Assembly (NCBI GenBank): GCA_946631345.1
Contig: CAMPAA010000017.1
Coordinates: 1 to 23,536 of the forward strand
Reading direction: 5' to 3'
From: an uncultured Verrucomicrobiota bacterium
GTDB lineage: Bacteria > Verrucomicrobiota > Kiritimatiellia > RFP12 > UBA1067
Length of the DNA stretch: 23,536 bases
Shown: piece after piece, positions 23,310 to 23,536 of the stretch
How the letters are laid out: each line of letters opens with the position of its first letter
How positions within the stretch are numbered: the stretch's first letter is position 1
Made by a program: the position numbers and the translations under genes
Notes under the pieces: generated by a model
Databases searched by the model: none
What the model was told of the DNA's origin: nothing
Seen by the model: only the letters and a program-made list of their open reading frames with translations

Positions 23310-23436
23310 ACATTCCTGCAGATTGCCTTAAGCGGCGGGGTTTTGTGTAGGCGGAATTGCGAAACTCCCCGGAAAAGCGGCGGCGCCCACGCTTTGCTGC
23401 GGCTCGCCTTCACATGAGGCCCAGATAGGCACATGA
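23310..23436. other. Non-coding stretch between mlaF and the 46-bp repeat array
   Basis: No credible gene. CGGGG TTT near 23335-23343 could pair imperfectly with GAAACTCCCCG near 23361-23371, but no clean terminator with a U-tract is visible. Composition becomes AT-richer towards the array. Confidence 0.4.
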
Positions 23437-23536
23437 ATTTCTATGGAATAGAAACGGTTGTTTCGTACGGAACGAAGTTCGCTTTTCTATTCCATAGAAA
23501 TCCATCAGTCGTACGGATTGAAGATTGCGTTTCTAT
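23437..23536. repeat. 46-bp-period tandem array built on the palindrome TTTCTAT-NNN-ATAGAAA (runs off the window)
   Basis: TTTCTAT begins at 23438, 23484 and 23530, exactly 46 bp apart; the window ends with the third. In units 1 and 2 it is followed by three bases (GGA, then TCC) and ATAGAAA, a 7-bp inverted repeat. In both units TCGTACGGA starts 25 bp into the unit, then GAAG occurs at the same place. The bases between these blocks differ. Because GGA and TCC are complementary, 23437-23454 and 23484-23501 are also an exact 18-bp inverted repeat with a 29-nt spacer. Copy number and right boundary are outside the window. Confidence 0.8.

Noticed and set aside
23437..23536. CRISPR array
   Set aside because: The unchanged blocks are only 7-9 bp with variable bases between them, and no cas genes are present. 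The 46-bp period alone is not enough.
1..23536. tRNA, rRNA or riboswitch genes
   Set aside because: No cloverleaf, rRNA-like or known riboswitch core was recognised in any gap; gaps are short apart from those described. A covariance-model scan was not possible here.

Overview
The window reads as a piece of a high-GC chromosome from a Gram-negative bacterium, most likely of the Kiritimatiellota/Verrucomicrobiota type. This is inferred from three things: secretion genes of the GspL-GspM-GspD kind, a large surface protein combining InlB-type B-repeats with BspA-like leucine-rich repeats, and several Gfo/Idh/MocA oxidoreductases. An outer membrane is supported by the secretin, an LpxL-like acyltransferase and MlaE/MlaF homologues. 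No 16S or marker tree is available, so the taxonomy is a guess. All fourteen credible genes lie on the + strand.

Region 1 (1-1369) is the 3' end of a protein with a polyketide-dehydratase-like domain followed by a 4'-phosphopantetheinyl transferase. It is open at the left edge of the window. Region 2 (1370-3045) is the accessory-looking part: short phased repeats (9-bp and 22-bp periods), an AT-richer RhuM-Fic fusion gene, then a run of consecutive perfect stem-loops with no convincing gene. Region 3 (3046-12033) holds a TetR regulator and metabolic or housekeeping genes: a Gfo/Idh/MocA oxidoreductase, cofactor-independent phosphoglycerate mutase, an LpxL/HtrB-type acyltransferase, a second putative oxidoreductase, adenylosuccinate lyase, an RluA-type pseudouridine synthase and a PLP aminotransferase. 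Many are tightly packed or overlapping.

Region 4 (12030-23309) is a compact run of seven genes that looks like one envelope operon. It comprises a GspL/PilM-PilN-like protein, a GspM/PilO-like protein, a GspD-family secretin with a long charged C-terminal tail, a 1214-residue B-repeat/LRR surface protein, a membrane-anchored alanine-rich coiled-coil protein, and an MlaE permease with its MlaF ATPase. The first three should form the inner-membrane platform and outer-membrane pore of a type II secretion or type IV pilus-like machine. The ATPase, pilins and the MCE protein (MlaD) are not in the window.

Region 5 (23310-23536) has no gene. It contains the start of a 46-bp-period array built on the palindrome TTTCTAT-NNN-ATAGAAA plus a conserved TCGTACGGA block, which runs off the right edge. 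This array, the stem-loop chain at 2725-2856 and a shared extended -10 motif placed 9-10 nt before two start codons are the least explained signals here.
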